This document shows, one piece after another, positions 5,874 through 15,276 of a DNA stretch of 60,141 nt. The DNA comes from Deltaproteobacteria bacterium (GTDB lineage: Bacteria > Desulfobacterota > Desulfobulbia > Desulfobulbales > Desulfurivibrionaceae), in contig DUZU01000017.1 in NCBI GenBank assembly GCA_013349285.1, positions 1 to 60,141 of the forward strand. The letters run 5' to 3'. The position numbers and the translations under genes are program-made. Each line of letters opens with the position of its first letter. Position 1 is the first letter of the stretch. The notes beneath the pieces are model-generated. The model was not told where the DNA came from. It worked only from the letters and a program-made list of their open reading frames with translations, and ran no database searches.

Positions 5874-8800
5874 GCGATCATACTACTTCCCCCCGACAAC
5901 TTGGCTTTGCCGGCCGCATGGCGGCGGCCTTTATCGACTCGAAGCTGACCGTGATCGGCCTCATCGCTTCAATGCTGCTGGGGTTGATGGCCATTGTCCT
6001 GCTGCCCCGCGAAGAGGAGCCGCAGATCAAGGTGCCGATGATCGACGTGCTGGTGGCCATGCCCGGCGCCAGCGCCAAGGAGGTGGAGCAGCAGGTCGCC
6101 ATCCCCATGGAAAAGCTGCTCTACGAGCTGCCCGGCATCGAGTACATCTATTCCACCTCCATGCCCGGCCGCGCCATGCTGGTGGCCAGGTTTTACGTGG
6201 GGGAGGACCCGGATAAATCCGTGGTTCAGCTCAATCAGAAACTGGCCACCAATTTTGACCGTATTCCCAAAGGGGTGTCGCCGCCGCTGGTTAAGCCCCA
6301 TACCATCGACGATGTGCCGGTGCTGGCCCTGACCTTTCATGGCCCGGGCTACGACTCCTTTACCCTGCGGCGCTTGGCGGCCCAGGTGGACGATGCGGTC
6401 AAGAGCATCTTCGAGGTGGCCGAGACCAAGATCATCGGCGGCAGCCGGCGCCAGGTGCTGGTCCGGTTCGACTCCATCGCCCTGGCCGCCCGCCATCTCA
6501 CCCCGGACGATCTCGCCATCCACCTGCAGCAGGCCAATCGCCGGACGCAATCCGGCACCCTGCTGTCGATGAACAATGAAATGCTGCTGCAGACCGGCAC
6601 CTTCCTTACTTCGGCCCGCGAGATCGGCCGGGTGGTGGTGGGGGTCTTCGGCAACCGGCCGGTTTATCTCGACGAGGTGGCCACGGTTACCGACGGCCCG
6701 GCCGAGCCCGATACCTATGTCCTCTACGGCAAGGCCGGGGCCGGGGGCGATCAGGCGGCGGTGACCCTGTCGGTGGCCAAGCGGCCCGGCGCCAACGCGG
6801 TGCAGGTGGTCAACACCGTGCTGGCCAAGATCGATACTCTCAAGGGGACGCTGATCCCCAATGACGTGACGGTGAGCGTTACCCGCGACTATGGCAAGAC
6901 CGCGGCGGATAAGTCCAACGAGCTTCTGCTGCACATGGCCATCGCCGTGTTCGGGGTGGCCGTGCTGATTCTCTTCTTCCTGGGCTGGCGGGAGTCGACC
7001 ATCGTCATGCTGGCCATCCCCTCGACCCTGGCCCTGACCCTGTTGCTTTTCTATCTCTACGGCTACACCCTTAACCGGATCACCCTCTTTGCCCTGATTT
7101 TCTCCATCGGTATTCTGGTGGATGACGCCATCGTGGTGGTGGAGAATATCGTCCGCCACATGCGGCTCTCCTCCAACCGCAGCAAGTCGCTGACCAAGGT
7201 GGCGATTGAGGCGGTGACCGAGGTGGGCAACCCCACCATCCTCGCCACCTGGGCGGTGATCGCCGCCATTTTGCCCATGGCCTTTGTCGGTGGCCTGATG
7301 GGGCCGTACATGCGGCCGATTCCCATCGGCGCATCGGCGGCGATGATCTTTTCGCTGGTGATCGCCTTCACCATCACCCCCTGGGGGGCGGTGCGGATCC
7401 TGAAGCGCAAATCTGCCGGTGCCGAATCAACCCCCGGCGGCGACGATGATCATGATCACGCCCCGGACGATTTTTTCACCAGGCTTTACCACCGGGTGAT
7501 GGATCCCTTGCTCAACCACGCCGGTTGGCGGCTGGTCTTCTTTGTCGCCATCACCGCCATGTTGCTCGGCACCTGTTCCATGTTCTACTTCGGCCTGGTC
7601 AAGGTCAAGATGCTGCCCTTTGACAACAAGAGCGAGTTCCAGGTGATCCTCAACATGCCGGAAGGCTCCACCCTGGAGCAGACCGCCCGGGTGGCCCGGG
7701 AGATGGCGGCGGTGGTGGCCCAGGACCCGGAGGTGGTCGATTACCAGATCTACGCCGGGACCGCCTCGCCCTATAACTTCAACGGCCTGGTTCGCCATTA
7801 CTTCATGCGCAGCGGCGCCGAGGTGGCCGACATCCAGGTCAACCTGCGCGCCAAGGAAGAGCGCAGCCTGCAGAGCCATGATATCGCCAAGCGTGTCCGG
7901 CCGGCGCTTGCGGCCATTGCCGCCAAGTACGGCGCGGCCATGGCCGTGGCCGAGGTGCCGCCCGGCCCGCCGGTGCTGCAGACCCTGGTCGCCGAGATCT
8001 ACGGCCCGGATGATGCCTCGCGGCTGGGGCTCGCCACCAAGGTGAAGGAGATCTTTGAGGCCACCACCGGGGTGGTGGATGTGGACTGGTACCGGGAGGC
8101 CGAGCGCACCAAGACCGTGCTCACCGTTGACAAGGAAAAGGCGGCCCTGAGCGGGATCTCCGAGGAACAGGTGACCCGGGCGGTGCAGACCGCGGTGCAT
8201 GGGGCGGCTATCGACCTCTTCCATCAACCCCGGGATAAGGAGCATATCGATATTATCCTGCAGCTGCCCCTTGCCCAGCGGGCCAGGGTGGCCGGAGTGC
8301 TCAATATCGCCCTGCGCTCGGAGCAGAACCCCCAGGCGCCCCTGGTGCCGCTGCGGGAGCTGGTCCATGTCAGCGAGGAGAAGGTTGAGCAGCCGATCTT
8401 CCGCAAGAATCTCAAACCGGTGACCTATGTTACCGGCGACGTGGCCGGGCTGGTGGAAAGCCCGGTCTACGCGATCTTTGCCATGAACGAGCAGCTGGCC
8501 AAGCTCGACGGCCGCAAGTTCGGCGGCACCCGGGATCATGTGACGATCTACAACCTGCAGCAGCCCTTCAGCGAAGCGGAACCGGCCATGAAATGGGACG
8601 GCGAATGGCACATCACCCTGGAGGTCTTCCGCGACCTGGGGCTGGCCTTCTGCGCGGTGATGGTGCTGATCTACATGCTGATGGTGGGCTGGTTCAAGGA
8701 TTACATCACGCCGCTGGTGGTGATGGCCGCCATCCCCTTTTCATTGATCGGCATCCTGCCGGCCCACTGGGGGCTGGGCGCCTTTTTCACCGCCACCTCG

Positions 8801-9124
8801 ATGATCGGCTTCATGGCCGGCGCCGGGATCGTGGTCCGCAACTCCATCATCCTGGTGGACTTTATCGAGTTGCGGGTCAGCCACGGCCTGGAGCTGGCCG
8901 AGGCGGTGGTGGAGGCGGGGGCGATTCGCTTCCGGCCCATGCTGCTCACCGCCCTGGCCGTGGTGGTCGGGGCGTCGGTGATCCTCGCCGATCCCATCTT
9001 CCAGGGGTTGGCCATCTCGTTGATGTTCGGCGAGATCGCCTCGTTGCTCATCAGTCGGATGGCGGTGCCGGTGCTCTACTTCATGATCAAGAACCGCGGC
9101 AGCAAAAAACCGCTGCCGGTCTAA
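5870..9124 (+). CDS. RND-family efflux permease
   Basis: 1084 residues, a full-length RND pump of two homologous halves. The first membrane helix is at about 22-42, followed by the porter domain ([15 protein letters not shown], conserved in HAE1/CzcA pumps). A TM4-like helix carries [13 protein letters not shown] with the paired Asp residues of the proton relay. A second half starts around 545, and [16 protein letters not shown] lies in TM10-11. A His/Asp-rich loop ([12 protein letters not shown], about 523-534) joins the halves and might bind metal. Its start overlaps the adaptor stop by 4 nt. Substrate class (drug, solvent or metal) is not determinable; general features favour a HAE1-like pump. 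Confidence 0.9.
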   Translation: MSDHTTSPRQLGFAGRMAAAFIDSKLTVIGLIASMLLGLMAIVLLPREEEPQIKVPMIDVLVAMPGASAKEVEQQVAIPMEKLLYELPGIEYIYSTSMPGRAMLVARFYVGEDPDKSVVQLNQKLATNFDRIPKGVSPPLVKPHTIDDVPVLALTFHGPGYDSFTLRRLAAQVDDAVKSIFEVAETKIIGGSRRQVLVRFDSIALAARHLTPDDLAIHLQQANRRTQSGTLLSMNNEMLLQTGTFLTSAREIGRVVVGVFGNRPVYLDEVATVTDGPAEPDTYVLYGKAGAGGDQAAVTLSVAKRPGANAVQVVNTVLAKIDTLKGTLIPNDVTVSVTRDYGKTAADKSNELLLHMAIAVFGVAVLILFFLGWRESTIVMLAIPSTLALTLLLFYLYGYTLNRITLFALIFSIGILVDDAIVVVENIVRHMRLSSNRSKSLTKVAIEAVTEVGNPTILATWAVIAAILPMAFVGGLMGPYMRPIPIGASAAMIFSLVIAFTITPWGAVRILKRKSAGAESTPGGDDDHDHAPDDFFTRLYHRVMDPLLNHAGWRLVFFVAITAMLLGTCSMFYFGLVKVKMLPFDNKSEFQVILNMPEGSTLEQTARVAREMAAVVAQDPEVVDYQIYAGTASPYNFNGLVRHYFMRSGAEVADIQVNLRAKEERSLQSHDIAKRVRPALAAIAAKYGAAMAVAEVPPGPPVLQTLVAEIYGPDDASRLGLATKVKEIFEATTGVVDVDWYREAERTKTVLTVDKEKAALSGISEEQVTRAVQTAVHGAAIDLFHQPRDKEHIDIILQLPLAQRARVAGVLNIALRSEQNPQAPLVPLRELVHVSEEKVEQPIFRKNLKPVTYVTGDVAGLVESPVYAIFAMNEQLAKLDGRKFGGTRDHVTIYNLQQPFSEAEPAMKWDGEWHITLEVFRDLGLAFCAVMVLIYMLMVGWFKDYITPLVVMAAIPFSLIGILPAHWGLGAFFTATSMIGFMAGAGIVVRNSIILVDFIELRVSHGLELAEAVVEAGAIRFRPMLLTALAVVVGASVILADPIFQGLAISLMFGEIASLLISRMAVPVLYFMIKNRGSKKPLPV

Positions 9125-9141
9125 GGGGTAGCGTGCTGAGA

Positions 9142-9177
9142 GGGGCGGCAAGGTCGGCGACTTTGCGCTGCCGCCCC
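9142..9177 (+). terminator. GC-rich hairpin after the efflux operon
   Basis: A perfect 9-bp stem GGGGCGGCA (9142-9150) / TGCCGCCCC (9169-9177) sits 18 nt after the pump stop codon. There is no following T-run, so it is a weak intrinsic terminator or an mRNA 3' stabiliser. Confidence 0.4.
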
Positions 9178-9217
9178 GGCGCTTAAGGCTGCCGCCGCGC
9201 AGATCTTCAGGTAAATT

Positions 9218-9510
9218 TCAGGAGAGCGGATCTCCGCATTTCTTACAGGAAACGGCATCGGCGTCCGCACTGCTGCTGTTATGGCAAGATTTCCCAGGTT
9301 TTTTTTCCTTAGCGCTGACTTTGGCCATTTCCACGGTCACAATGCCGGCGGGCCCCGCGAGATGTTCTAGCCAAGGATCATGATTGTCGCGGCAATAGTC
9401 TGGCCGGGGGGGTGACAGGCGAAATGTCGCGGTAGGCCACCGTGGTCAGGGTGACGATTGCCCAGTAGATGCGGCGCGGGATACTGGTGAAGCCGCTGCT
9501 TGCCGGCTGG
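9218..9510 (-). pseudogene. Remnant of a voltage-gated K+ channel (pore and C-terminal tail)
   Basis: Read on the minus strand, about 9490-9400 encodes [19 protein letters not shown] followed by [11 protein letters not shown], the pore helix and filter region of Kch/Kv-type channels. The selectivity filter GYGD has become AYRD. A C-run then shifts frame; [12 protein letters not shown] continues in another frame and meets a stop. A third segment, GIVTVEMAKVSAK, continues to a tail with CHNSSSADADAVSCKKCG and stops at 9218-9220. The tail resembles the Cys-rich end of bacterial channels of this type. The 5' part (membrane segments S1-S5) is absent. Point changes, at least two frame breaks and the truncation make this a clear pseudogene. 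Confidence 0.8.
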
Positions 9511-9606
9511 CAGGCCGAACCCGCAACCGGGTAAGGGGCTATCCGGTCACTCTTTGCCGCGCGAATCTACAGGTATGGTCGGGGGGAAGACAAAGAAAAA
9601 AAGAAG

Positions 9607-9680
9607 TGGCTGGGAGACAGGGATTCGAACCCCGATAGGCAGAGTCAGAGTCTGCAGTCCTACCGTTAGACGATCTCCCA
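9607..9680 (-). tRNA. tRNA-Gln (anticodon CTG)
   Basis: The reverse strand folds as a cloverleaf: acceptor TGGGAGA/TCTCCCA, anticodon arm GCAGA-CTCTGAC-TCTGC giving CTG, T-loop GTTCGAATC, discriminator G and encoded CCA (9607-9609). 74 nt. A second Gln isoacceptor (TTG) lies at 16169. Confidence 0.95.
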
Positions 9681-9761
9681 GCATTGTGTTCAAAAAAAGA
9701 AGGGTCAAAAATAGAAGAAGAGGCCGATTATGTCAAGTAGAATCTGACTTGGGCCGAAACT

Positions 9762-10565
9762 TTACGAGATTATAATCCCGGCGTAGCCCACTACCTGGCT
9801 TATGTCGCCGCTGGCTTCCCCCGAATCGGTGTAGCGGACCAGCTCCGCCTTGCTTGCCCCCAGCTCTTGTGCCGCGATCATGGCAATGGTGGCCGGCATC
9901 ACGCCGCACATGGTGATCCCCTTGTCCTTGACCGTCTTATAGAGGCCTTCCGGGTCAAAGGCCTTGATCCGGTCAATGGCCAGGTTGTCTTTGGCCGTGG
10001 CCGAGGCCCTTGATTCGTAATGGCTCATGTCCGAGCTCGCCACCATCAGCACCGGTTTGCCGTATTCCTTGATCGCCTTGGCCAGGCTGATCCCGACCTC
10101 CCGGCAGGTTTCATAACTGAGATAGGAGATCACCAGCGGGGTGATGGTGAAATCCTGGCGCAGGTATTGGAGAAAGGGGACCTGCACCTCAAGAGAGTGC
10201 TCAAAGCGGTGGGCCAGGGTGTCTTCCTTGATGGTGGCTGAGTGTTTAAGCAGGAGGGCGGCCAGGGTTTCATTGATATCCACCTCGCCCAGGGGCATCA
10301 TCCAGGAGCCTTGGTCCATGAGGGCCACGGCCTTGCCGTAACCGTGATGGTTTGGCCCCAGGATAATTATATCGGCCGGAATATTGACCTTGGCCAGGGT
10401 TTCGCCGGCCACGGCGCCGGAATAGATATAGCCGGCATGGGGTGACACCACGGCCAGGGCATCTTGTTTGTCCGAGATGTTGGGGATGAGTCCTTCCAGC
10501 ATCCGGCGCAGGCTTTTGGCCTCGCCCGGATAGAACTGGTTGGCTACGGCGGGATCTCTTTGCAT
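9762..10565 (-). CDS. amrB: AmmeMemoRadiSam system protein B (Memo-like)
   Basis: 267 residues from the ATG at 10565, which has AGGAGG 8 nt upstream. A longer frame to 10610 lacks such a site. Memo family (class III extradiol-dioxygenase-like fold) motifs are visible: VVSPHAGYIYSG, LGPNHHGYG and SSDMSHY, holding the conserved His residues that would bind metal in related enzymes. The AmmeMemoRadiSam system comprises AMMECR1 (A), Memo (B) and a radical SAM protein; its function is unclear. The A and radical-SAM partners are not in this window. It is transcribed toward tRNA-Gln, and cysS lies upstream on the same strand with a 95-nt gap. Confidence 0.85.
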   Translation of the reverse strand: MQRDPAVANQFYPGEAKSLRRMLEGLIPNISDKQDALAVVSPHAGYIYSGAVAGETLAKVNIPADIIILGPNHHGYGKAVALMDQGSWMMPLGEVDINETLAALLLKHSATIKEDTLAHRFEHSLEVQVPFLQYLRQDFTITPLVISYLSYETCREVGISLAKAIKEYGKPVLMVASSDMSHYESRASATAKDNLAIDRIKAFDPEGLYKTVKDKGITMCGVMPATIAMIAAQELGASKAELVRYTDSGEASGDISQVVGYAGIIIS

Positions 10566-10660
10566 GGCTTGCCTCCTGATCACACTAAAAGAAGGTGGAT
10601 TTTGCTCCACCTGTAGATCAGATTATAGCAGAGAGGGGGCCGGAAGGAATATTATTTTCG

Positions 10661-12130
10661 TCAGTTGCTTTTTACCTGCCACGAAGTGCCGGCGGCATCG
10701 TCCTTAAGCTCGATGCCCTGCTCCAGCAGCTGATCGCGGATCTCATCGGCCCTGGCCCAGTTTTTATCCTGTCGGGCCTGGTTTCTCTGGTCGATGAGTG
10801 CCTGGATCTCATCCGGGGTGATGGTCATGGTGCTCAGGATTTGATCCTGCTCCTTTTCCATATGGGCGGCGGGGTCGTCGTTGAGCAGGCCCAGCACCTG
10901 GCCGAGTTCCTGTACGGTGGCCGCCCCCTGGTGCAGCAGGGTGAGATCGGCGGTTGCCGGTTCGGCGGGCAGGTGCTGGCGGATCTTGTTAAGGGCTTTT
11001 ACCACCTCAAAGATGTGGCCCAGGGCCTGGGCCGTGTTGAAATCATTGTCCATCGCCTGATGGAAGCGCTCGGCCAGGCTTGTGATCTTTTGCATATCCT
11101 TTTTCGAGGCCGCGCCCTTGGCCTTGTCATTGCCGGTCGTGGGCAGCTGGCCAATCTCGGCCAGGCAGCTGTAAATCCGGTTGAGGCCGGTTACCGCATC
11201 GTTCAAGGCCGTGGAGGAATAGTCCAACGGGTTGCGGTAATGGGTGGAGAAGATGAACAGGCGCAGGGCCTCGGCCGGGTAATCGGCCAAGACCTCGCGG
11301 ATGGTGAGGAAGTTGCCCAACGATTTGGACATCTTCTCATCCTTGATGTTGACAAAGCCGTGATGGACCCAGTATTTGACAAAGCCCTCGCCGTTGGCGC
11401 CTTCGCTTTGGGCCAGCTCGTTTTCATGGTGGGGAAAGATCAGATCCTTGCCGCCGCCGTGGATGTCGAAGGACTTGCCGTGGTATTTGCGGCTCATGGC
11501 CGAGCATTCGATGTGCCAGCCGGGTCGGCCCGGGCCCCAGGGGCTTTCCCAGGTGGGCTCGCCTGGCTTGCTCCCTTTCCAGAGGGCGAAATCCATGGGG
11601 TGCTGCTTCTCTTCGTTCACCGAGATCCGGGCCCCGGCCTGCATGTCTTCCAGGTTGCGGCCGGAAAGCGAGCCGTAGCCCGCGAATTTGGTGACCTTGT
11701 AATAGACGTCATTGCCCACCTGATAGGCCAGATCCTTGGCGATCAGTTCCTGGATCATGTCGATAATTTCCTGAACATGCTCGGTGGCCTTGGGTTCGAG
11801 GGTGGGGGGGAGGACGCCTAGATTTTCCATGTCCTCGTGGAACATGCGGATAAAGCGGCTGGAGAGCTCGTCGCAGGTGGTGTTCTGCTCCTGGGCCCGT
11901 TTGATGATCTTGTCGTCGATGTCGGTGAAATTGCGGATATAGGTGACCTTAAAGTCGCGGTGGCGCAGGTAGCGGACGATCATGTCGAAAACCAGGGCCG
12001 AGCGGGCGTGGCCGATGTGGCAGTAGTCGTAAGCCGTGATCCCGCAAACGTAAAGTTTTACATGCCCTTGTTCAATGGTTTCAAGGGGGGCCTTTGTGCC
12101 GGACAGAGTGTTGTAGATGGATATGGTCAT
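10661..12130 (-). CDS. cysS: Cysteine--tRNA ligase
   Basis: 489 residues, a class I aminoacyl-tRNA synthetase that charges tRNA-Cys with cysteine. Signatures are the HIGH box as HIGHAR after YVCGITAYDYC (the cysteine starts the zinc site), the conserved WHIECSAMSRKYHG block, further zinc ligands in FPHHENELAQSE, and KMSKSLGNF as the KMSKS loop. The C-terminal part is the helical anticodon-binding region. Length matches bacterial CysRS (about 460-490). It is a monocistronic-looking gene on the minus strand, with a 241-nt AT-rich gap to the divergent hypothetical gene at 12372. Confidence 0.97.
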   Translation of the reverse strand: MTISIYNTLSGTKAPLETIEQGHVKLYVCGITAYDYCHIGHARSALVFDMIVRYLRHRDFKVTYIRNFTDIDDKIIKRAQEQNTTCDELSSRFIRMFHEDMENLGVLPPTLEPKATEHVQEIIDMIQELIAKDLAYQVGNDVYYKVTKFAGYGSLSGRNLEDMQAGARISVNEEKQHPMDFALWKGSKPGEPTWESPWGPGRPGWHIECSAMSRKYHGKSFDIHGGGKDLIFPHHENELAQSEGANGEGFVKYWVHHGFVNIKDEKMSKSLGNFLTIREVLADYPAEALRLFIFSTHYRNPLDYSSTALNDAVTGLNRIYSCLAEIGQLPTTGNDKAKGAASKKDMQKITSLAERFHQAMDNDFNTAQALGHIFEVVKALNKIRQHLPAEPATADLTLLHQGAATVQELGQVLGLLNDDPAAHMEKEQDQILSTMTITPDEIQALIDQRNQARQDKNWARADEIRDQLLEQGIELKDDAAGTSWQVKSN

Positions 12131-12371
12131 TTTTAAAATTATCGTGCTGATGGTTTTAAGTTGTGAAATATCTTTTGCCCGGTTAAGTCGTCCTGTTTTT
12201 TATGACGGTAATAAAAAAATAAAACAGAATCGCTTCGAGACATCGTTGATTTTAGGAAAATATGTTATATACCCTTTTCTGGTTTTAACGGCAACCATGT
12301 TATCTTGCGGGTTTGGCCTGGGTTTGTCTTAACATTTTAAATGTATCCTGTCGGGAAACTATCGGAAAGTC

Positions 12372-12827
12372 ATGGAGATACTAGCTAGTCATCAGTTCGA
12401 AAACGGAATGCGGTTTGCGGTATACAATCATAGCAAAAAAATGGCCGGAGATCGCTGGTTGGTAAAGGTTGTCTGCCGCGGCGAGATCCCGGTGCGGGAT
12501 GATTTCTTTGCCGCCATTTCGGAGAGCGACGCCGAACTGGTGTCGGCGGTGCGCCTTAAAATCGGTGATCTGCTTGATTTCGAAATCCCCAAGGAACGTT
12601 TTTTTATTGATGAGGCGGAGATGGCCGAGGTGCTGCAAGGCATGGTCGCGCAGGTCAACCAAAACATGGTCACCTATCTTGAAAATCCTGAATTTCCCCA
12701 ACGCCTTTTTAATAAGCGTTATGCGGAGATCAGGCAGGCTTGCGTGGTCGAGCTCGGCTATAAAAAGATCAAGCATGCTGAAGATGACGACACCATGACC
12801 GATTTTTCCGGGTGTTTTAAAGATTAA
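12372..12827 (+). CDS. Conserved-looking hypothetical protein
   Basis: 151 residues, soluble and acidic, with no signal peptide or membrane segment. No family is recognised. The sequence starts MEILASHQFENGMRFAVYNHSKKMAGDRW and alternates strands and helices. Its C-terminus is acidic (HAEDDDTMTDFSGC). Coding is supported by length, GC-rich third positions like the neighbours, and isolation from any overlapping real gene. It is divergent from cysS and upstream of the serA leader. Function cannot be assigned. Confidence 0.6.
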   Translation: MEILASHQFENGMRFAVYNHSKKMAGDRWLVKVVCRGEIPVRDDFFAAISESDAELVSAVRLKIGDLLDFEIPKERFFIDEAEMAEVLQGMVAQVNQNMVTYLENPEFPQRLFNKRYAEIRQACVVELGYKKIKHAEDDDTMTDFSGCFKD

Positions 12828-12977
12828 GGCTAGTTGAGCGCCGCTGGATCGCGGTAGTTTTTCCCGGGTTGGTGGCTCTTTGTCAGCCTGATGTTGTGAG
12901 CCGGTTATGCGGCCGCGGGGTTGCTTAACCCAGGAGTTTAAGGCTGGTAATCCTTGCGGTTCGCTTTGAGTTTGTCC

Positions 12978-13005
12978 TTGACAAATTGGGCGGATAACAT
13001 AATAT
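12978..13005 (+). promoter_or_regulatory. Sigma-70-type promoter for serA
   Basis: TTGACA (12978-12983), a 16-nt spacer and TAATAT (13000-13005). Transcription from about 13012 would yield a leader of about 140 nt containing the structured element at 13052-13117. Confidence 0.65.
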
Positions 13006-13051
13006 TCCCGCTTTTAACATTAATAGGTAAATGATAATATTTCTTGCTGGC

Positions 13052-13117
13052 AGGGGACCCTGTTCCAGGGATGACACTCCGACAAACCTCCGGTTTAATC
13101 GGGCGTAAGCCTTCCCT
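13052..13117 (+). promoter_or_regulatory. Compact structured leader RNA upstream of serA (unknown class)
   Basis: By eye the leader folds into a multi-branch junction. P1 is AGGGGA (13052-13057) with TTCCCT (13112-13117). P2 is CCCTG-TTC-CAGGG (13058-13070). P3 is CCGA-c-AAACC-TCC-GGTTT-aa-TCGG (13079-13102). P4 is GGC-GTAA-GCC (13102-13111), capped by a GNRA-type tetraloop. The single-stranded ATGACACT joins P2 and P3. The closely packed helices, GNRA loop and place between a promoter and serA suggest a riboswitch or other cis-regulator of serine synthesis. It matches no riboswitch consensus I know. Confidence 0.45.
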
Positions 13118-13153
13118 TTCAGTTTGAGCTTTTTAGGTAAAAAAGGAGAAATG

Positions 13154-14752
13154 ATGAAAGTCTTAGTCAGTGATAACCTGTCCCAGGTGGGAGTGAAAAT
13201 GCTTGAGGACGCCGGACTTGAGGTTGATGTTAAAACCGGTCTTGCCCCTGAAGAGCTGAAGGCTATTATCGGTCAGTATGACGGATTGGTTATCCGCAGC
13301 GCTACCAAGGCAACCGCCGAGATCATCGAAGCGGGCGACAAGCTCAAGGTTATCGGCCGCGCCGGTATCGGGCTGGACAACGTAGACATTCCGGCGGCCA
13401 GCCAGAAGGGGATCATCGTCATGAATGCCCCGGACGGCAATGCCACCACCGCGGCCGAGCATGCCATTGCCATGATGATGTCGCTTACCCGGAATATCCC
13501 CCAGGCCACCTCTTCGATGAAGGCCGGCAAGTGGGAGAAAAAGAAATTCCCGGGCCGCGAGGTTACCGGCAAGACCGTCGGTATCGTCGGTATCGGCCGG
13601 ATCGGCGGCATCTTTGCCGATCGCGCCCAGGGCCTCAAGATGAAGGTTATCGCCTATGACCCGCACATGCCCAAAGAGATGGTTGAAAAGCTCGGCATCG
13701 AGCTGGTCAGCCTGGAAGAGCTTTGTAAGCGCGCCGATTATATCTCCATCCATGTGCCGCTCACCAAAGAGACCAAGCACCTGCTGTCCACCGAGCAATT
13801 CAAGGCGATGAAGAACGAGTGTATGGTGGTTGACTGCGCCCGTGGCGGCGTGATTGACGAGGAGGCTTTGTACCAGGCCTTAAAAACCGGCGAGATTCGC
13901 GGCGCCGCCCTTGACGTATTCGAGGTCGAGCCCACCAATAAAGAAAACTGCCCTTTGCTTGAGCTGGATAATTTCATCTGCACCCCGCATTTGGGGGCGT
14001 CCACCTCCGAGGCCCAGCTTAACGTAGCCACCGCCATTGCCGAGCAGGTTGCCGATTACCTGCTGCGCGGCACCGTGACCAATGCGGTGAACGTGCCTTC
14101 GGTCAGCGCCGATGTGCTTTCCCAGGTCGGTCCCTATATCACCCTGGCCGAACGGCTTGGTTCGTTCCACATGCAGATTGCCAAGGGCGGGGTTGAAGAG
14201 GTTGCCCTTGAGTTCTGCGGCGACTTGGCCGAGATGGTTACCAGCCCCATCACCGTGGCTTTCCTCAAGGGTCTGTTTACGCCGATCCTCAAGGATGCGG
14301 TCAATTATGTTAATGCGCCGATTATTGCCGCTGAGCGTGGAATCCGGGTGGTTGAGTCCAAGACCAACACCAGTGATGATTTCATGAGCCTGCTCAGCAT
14401 TCGGGTTAAAACCACGGAAGGGACTAATGTGCTGGCCGGTACCGTTTTCGGCAAGAACGAGCCGCGCCTGGTCCGCCTCAATAATTTCAGGCTTGAGGCC
14501 ATGCCCACCGGATCGATGCTCTATGTCAACAACAACGATGTCCCCGGGGTAATCGGCCTGCTCGGGACGACCCTGGGCGCCGGTGGTGTTAATATCTCCC
14601 GGATGACGGTCGGTGAGGAGCGTGGAGATGAAGGCCATAATGTGAATGTGATCTTGTTGAACACCGACAACTCGATCTCCAAGGATCTGGTTGAGAAGGT
14701 GCGTGGTCTTGAAAATATCAATGCCGCCATGTCCCTTGAATTGCCCGAGTAG
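13154..14752 (+). CDS. serA: D-3-phosphoglycerate dehydrogenase
   Basis: 532 residues. It oxidises 3-phosphoglycerate to 3-phosphohydroxypyruvate with NAD, the first committed step of serine synthesis. The NAD-binding Rossmann motif VGIVGIGRIGG lies near 145-155. The catalytic set is visible as ARGGVIDEEAL (Arg), DVFEVEP (Glu) and TPHLGASTSEA (His). A regulatory intervening domain and a C-terminal ACT domain follow, as in long-form SerA. Two adjacent ATGs exist at 13151 and 13154. GGAG at 13145-13148 gives better spacing (5 nt) to 13154. The structured leader upstream may control it. Confidence 0.96.
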   Translation: MKVLVSDNLSQVGVKMLEDAGLEVDVKTGLAPEELKAIIGQYDGLVIRSATKATAEIIEAGDKLKVIGRAGIGLDNVDIPAASQKGIIVMNAPDGNATTAAEHAIAMMMSLTRNIPQATSSMKAGKWEKKKFPGREVTGKTVGIVGIGRIGGIFADRAQGLKMKVIAYDPHMPKEMVEKLGIELVSLEELCKRADYISIHVPLTKETKHLLSTEQFKAMKNECMVVDCARGGVIDEEALYQALKTGEIRGAALDVFEVEPTNKENCPLLELDNFICTPHLGASTSEAQLNVATAIAEQVADYLLRGTVTNAVNVPSVSADVLSQVGPYITLAERLGSFHMQIAKGGVEEVALEFCGDLAEMVTSPITVAFLKGLFTPILKDAVNYVNAPIIAAERGIRVVESKTNTSDDFMSLLSIRVKTTEGTNVLAGTVFGKNEPRLVRLNNFRLEAMPTGSMLYVNNNDVPGVIGLLGTTLGAGGVNISRMTVGEERGDEGHNVNVILLNTDNSISKDLVEKVRGLENINAAMSLELPE

Positions 14753-14828
14753 TTCGCGGTTTTCAACGGGTGGCCGGAGAGTGCCGTACTCTTTATTGTT
14801 TTGCCTTAATTAAAGGGGTGTAGCCGGG

Positions 14829-15143
14829 ATGAATGAAGATAAAAAGTGTGGGAAACCCTGTCCGGAAGGCCAGATTCGCAAGGGGGGCAAGTGTGTGATG
14901 CCCGAGGTTACCTTTACCACCCTGATTATGTCTTTGAATACTTCGGCCCTGTTCCACCTTGGCGAGCTTGAGGATCCGATCACCGGTCAAAACGGCAAGG
15001 ATCTGGTCTTGGCCGGTCATACCATCGACACCTTGCAGCTGTTGCGGGATAAGACCAAGGGTAATCTGACGGAAAAGGAACAGCAGCTTCTTGATAATAT
15101 CCTGGCCGATCTGAAGATTCGCTACGCGAATAAAGACAGCTGA
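14829..15143 (+). CDS. DUF1844 domain protein
   Basis: 104 residues. After a Cys/Lys-rich start (KKCGKPCPEGQIRKGGKC), residues 28-98 match the DUF1844 pattern: FTTLIMSLNTSALFHLGELEDP, then GHTIDTLQLLRDKTKGNLTEKEQQLLDNIL. DUF1844 proteins are small helical proteins of unknown role, often adjacent to core metabolic genes in Desulfobacterota. The extra N-terminal cysteines could bind a metal. It lies 76 nt downstream of serA on the same strand and is closed by a strong terminator at 15175, so it is probably the last gene of that transcript. Confidence 0.8.
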   Translation: MNEDKKCGKPCPEGQIRKGGKCVMPEVTFTTLIMSLNTSALFHLGELEDPITGQNGKDLVLAGHTIDTLQLLRDKTKGNLTEKEQQLLDNILADLKIRYANKDS

Positions 15144-15174
15144 TTTTTCAATACCTGTTGTAATCAAAAAATAT

Positions 15175-15222
15175 AGATCGCCTGGTTTTGCTTAAAAGAA
15201 AATCAGGCGATCTCTTTTTTTT
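15175..15222 (+). terminator. Strong Rho-independent terminator
   Basis: Perfect 10-bp stem AGATCGCCTG / CAGGCGATCT followed by CTTTTTTTT. It ends the serA-DUF1844 transcript. Confidence 0.92.
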
Positions 15223-15276
15223 ATGGTTTTGGCGGACTTTTCTATTTGCTCGTAATTATAGACCTTGGAGATCCAT

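Noticed and set aside
3451..9151. Many long frames on the minus strand and in other frames of the efflux operon
   Set aside because: GC-rich codon bias produces open shadow frames. Their translations are Gly/Pro/Arg/His-rich and resemble no family.
9500..9775. 91-codon plus-strand frame
   Set aside because: It runs antisense through tRNA-Gln(CTG) and has no recognisable protein features.
12131..12371. 72-codon plus-strand frame at 12117 between cysS and the next gene
   Set aside because: It begins inside cysS, lacks a family and has a different composition. The region is treated as AT-rich intergenic DNA.
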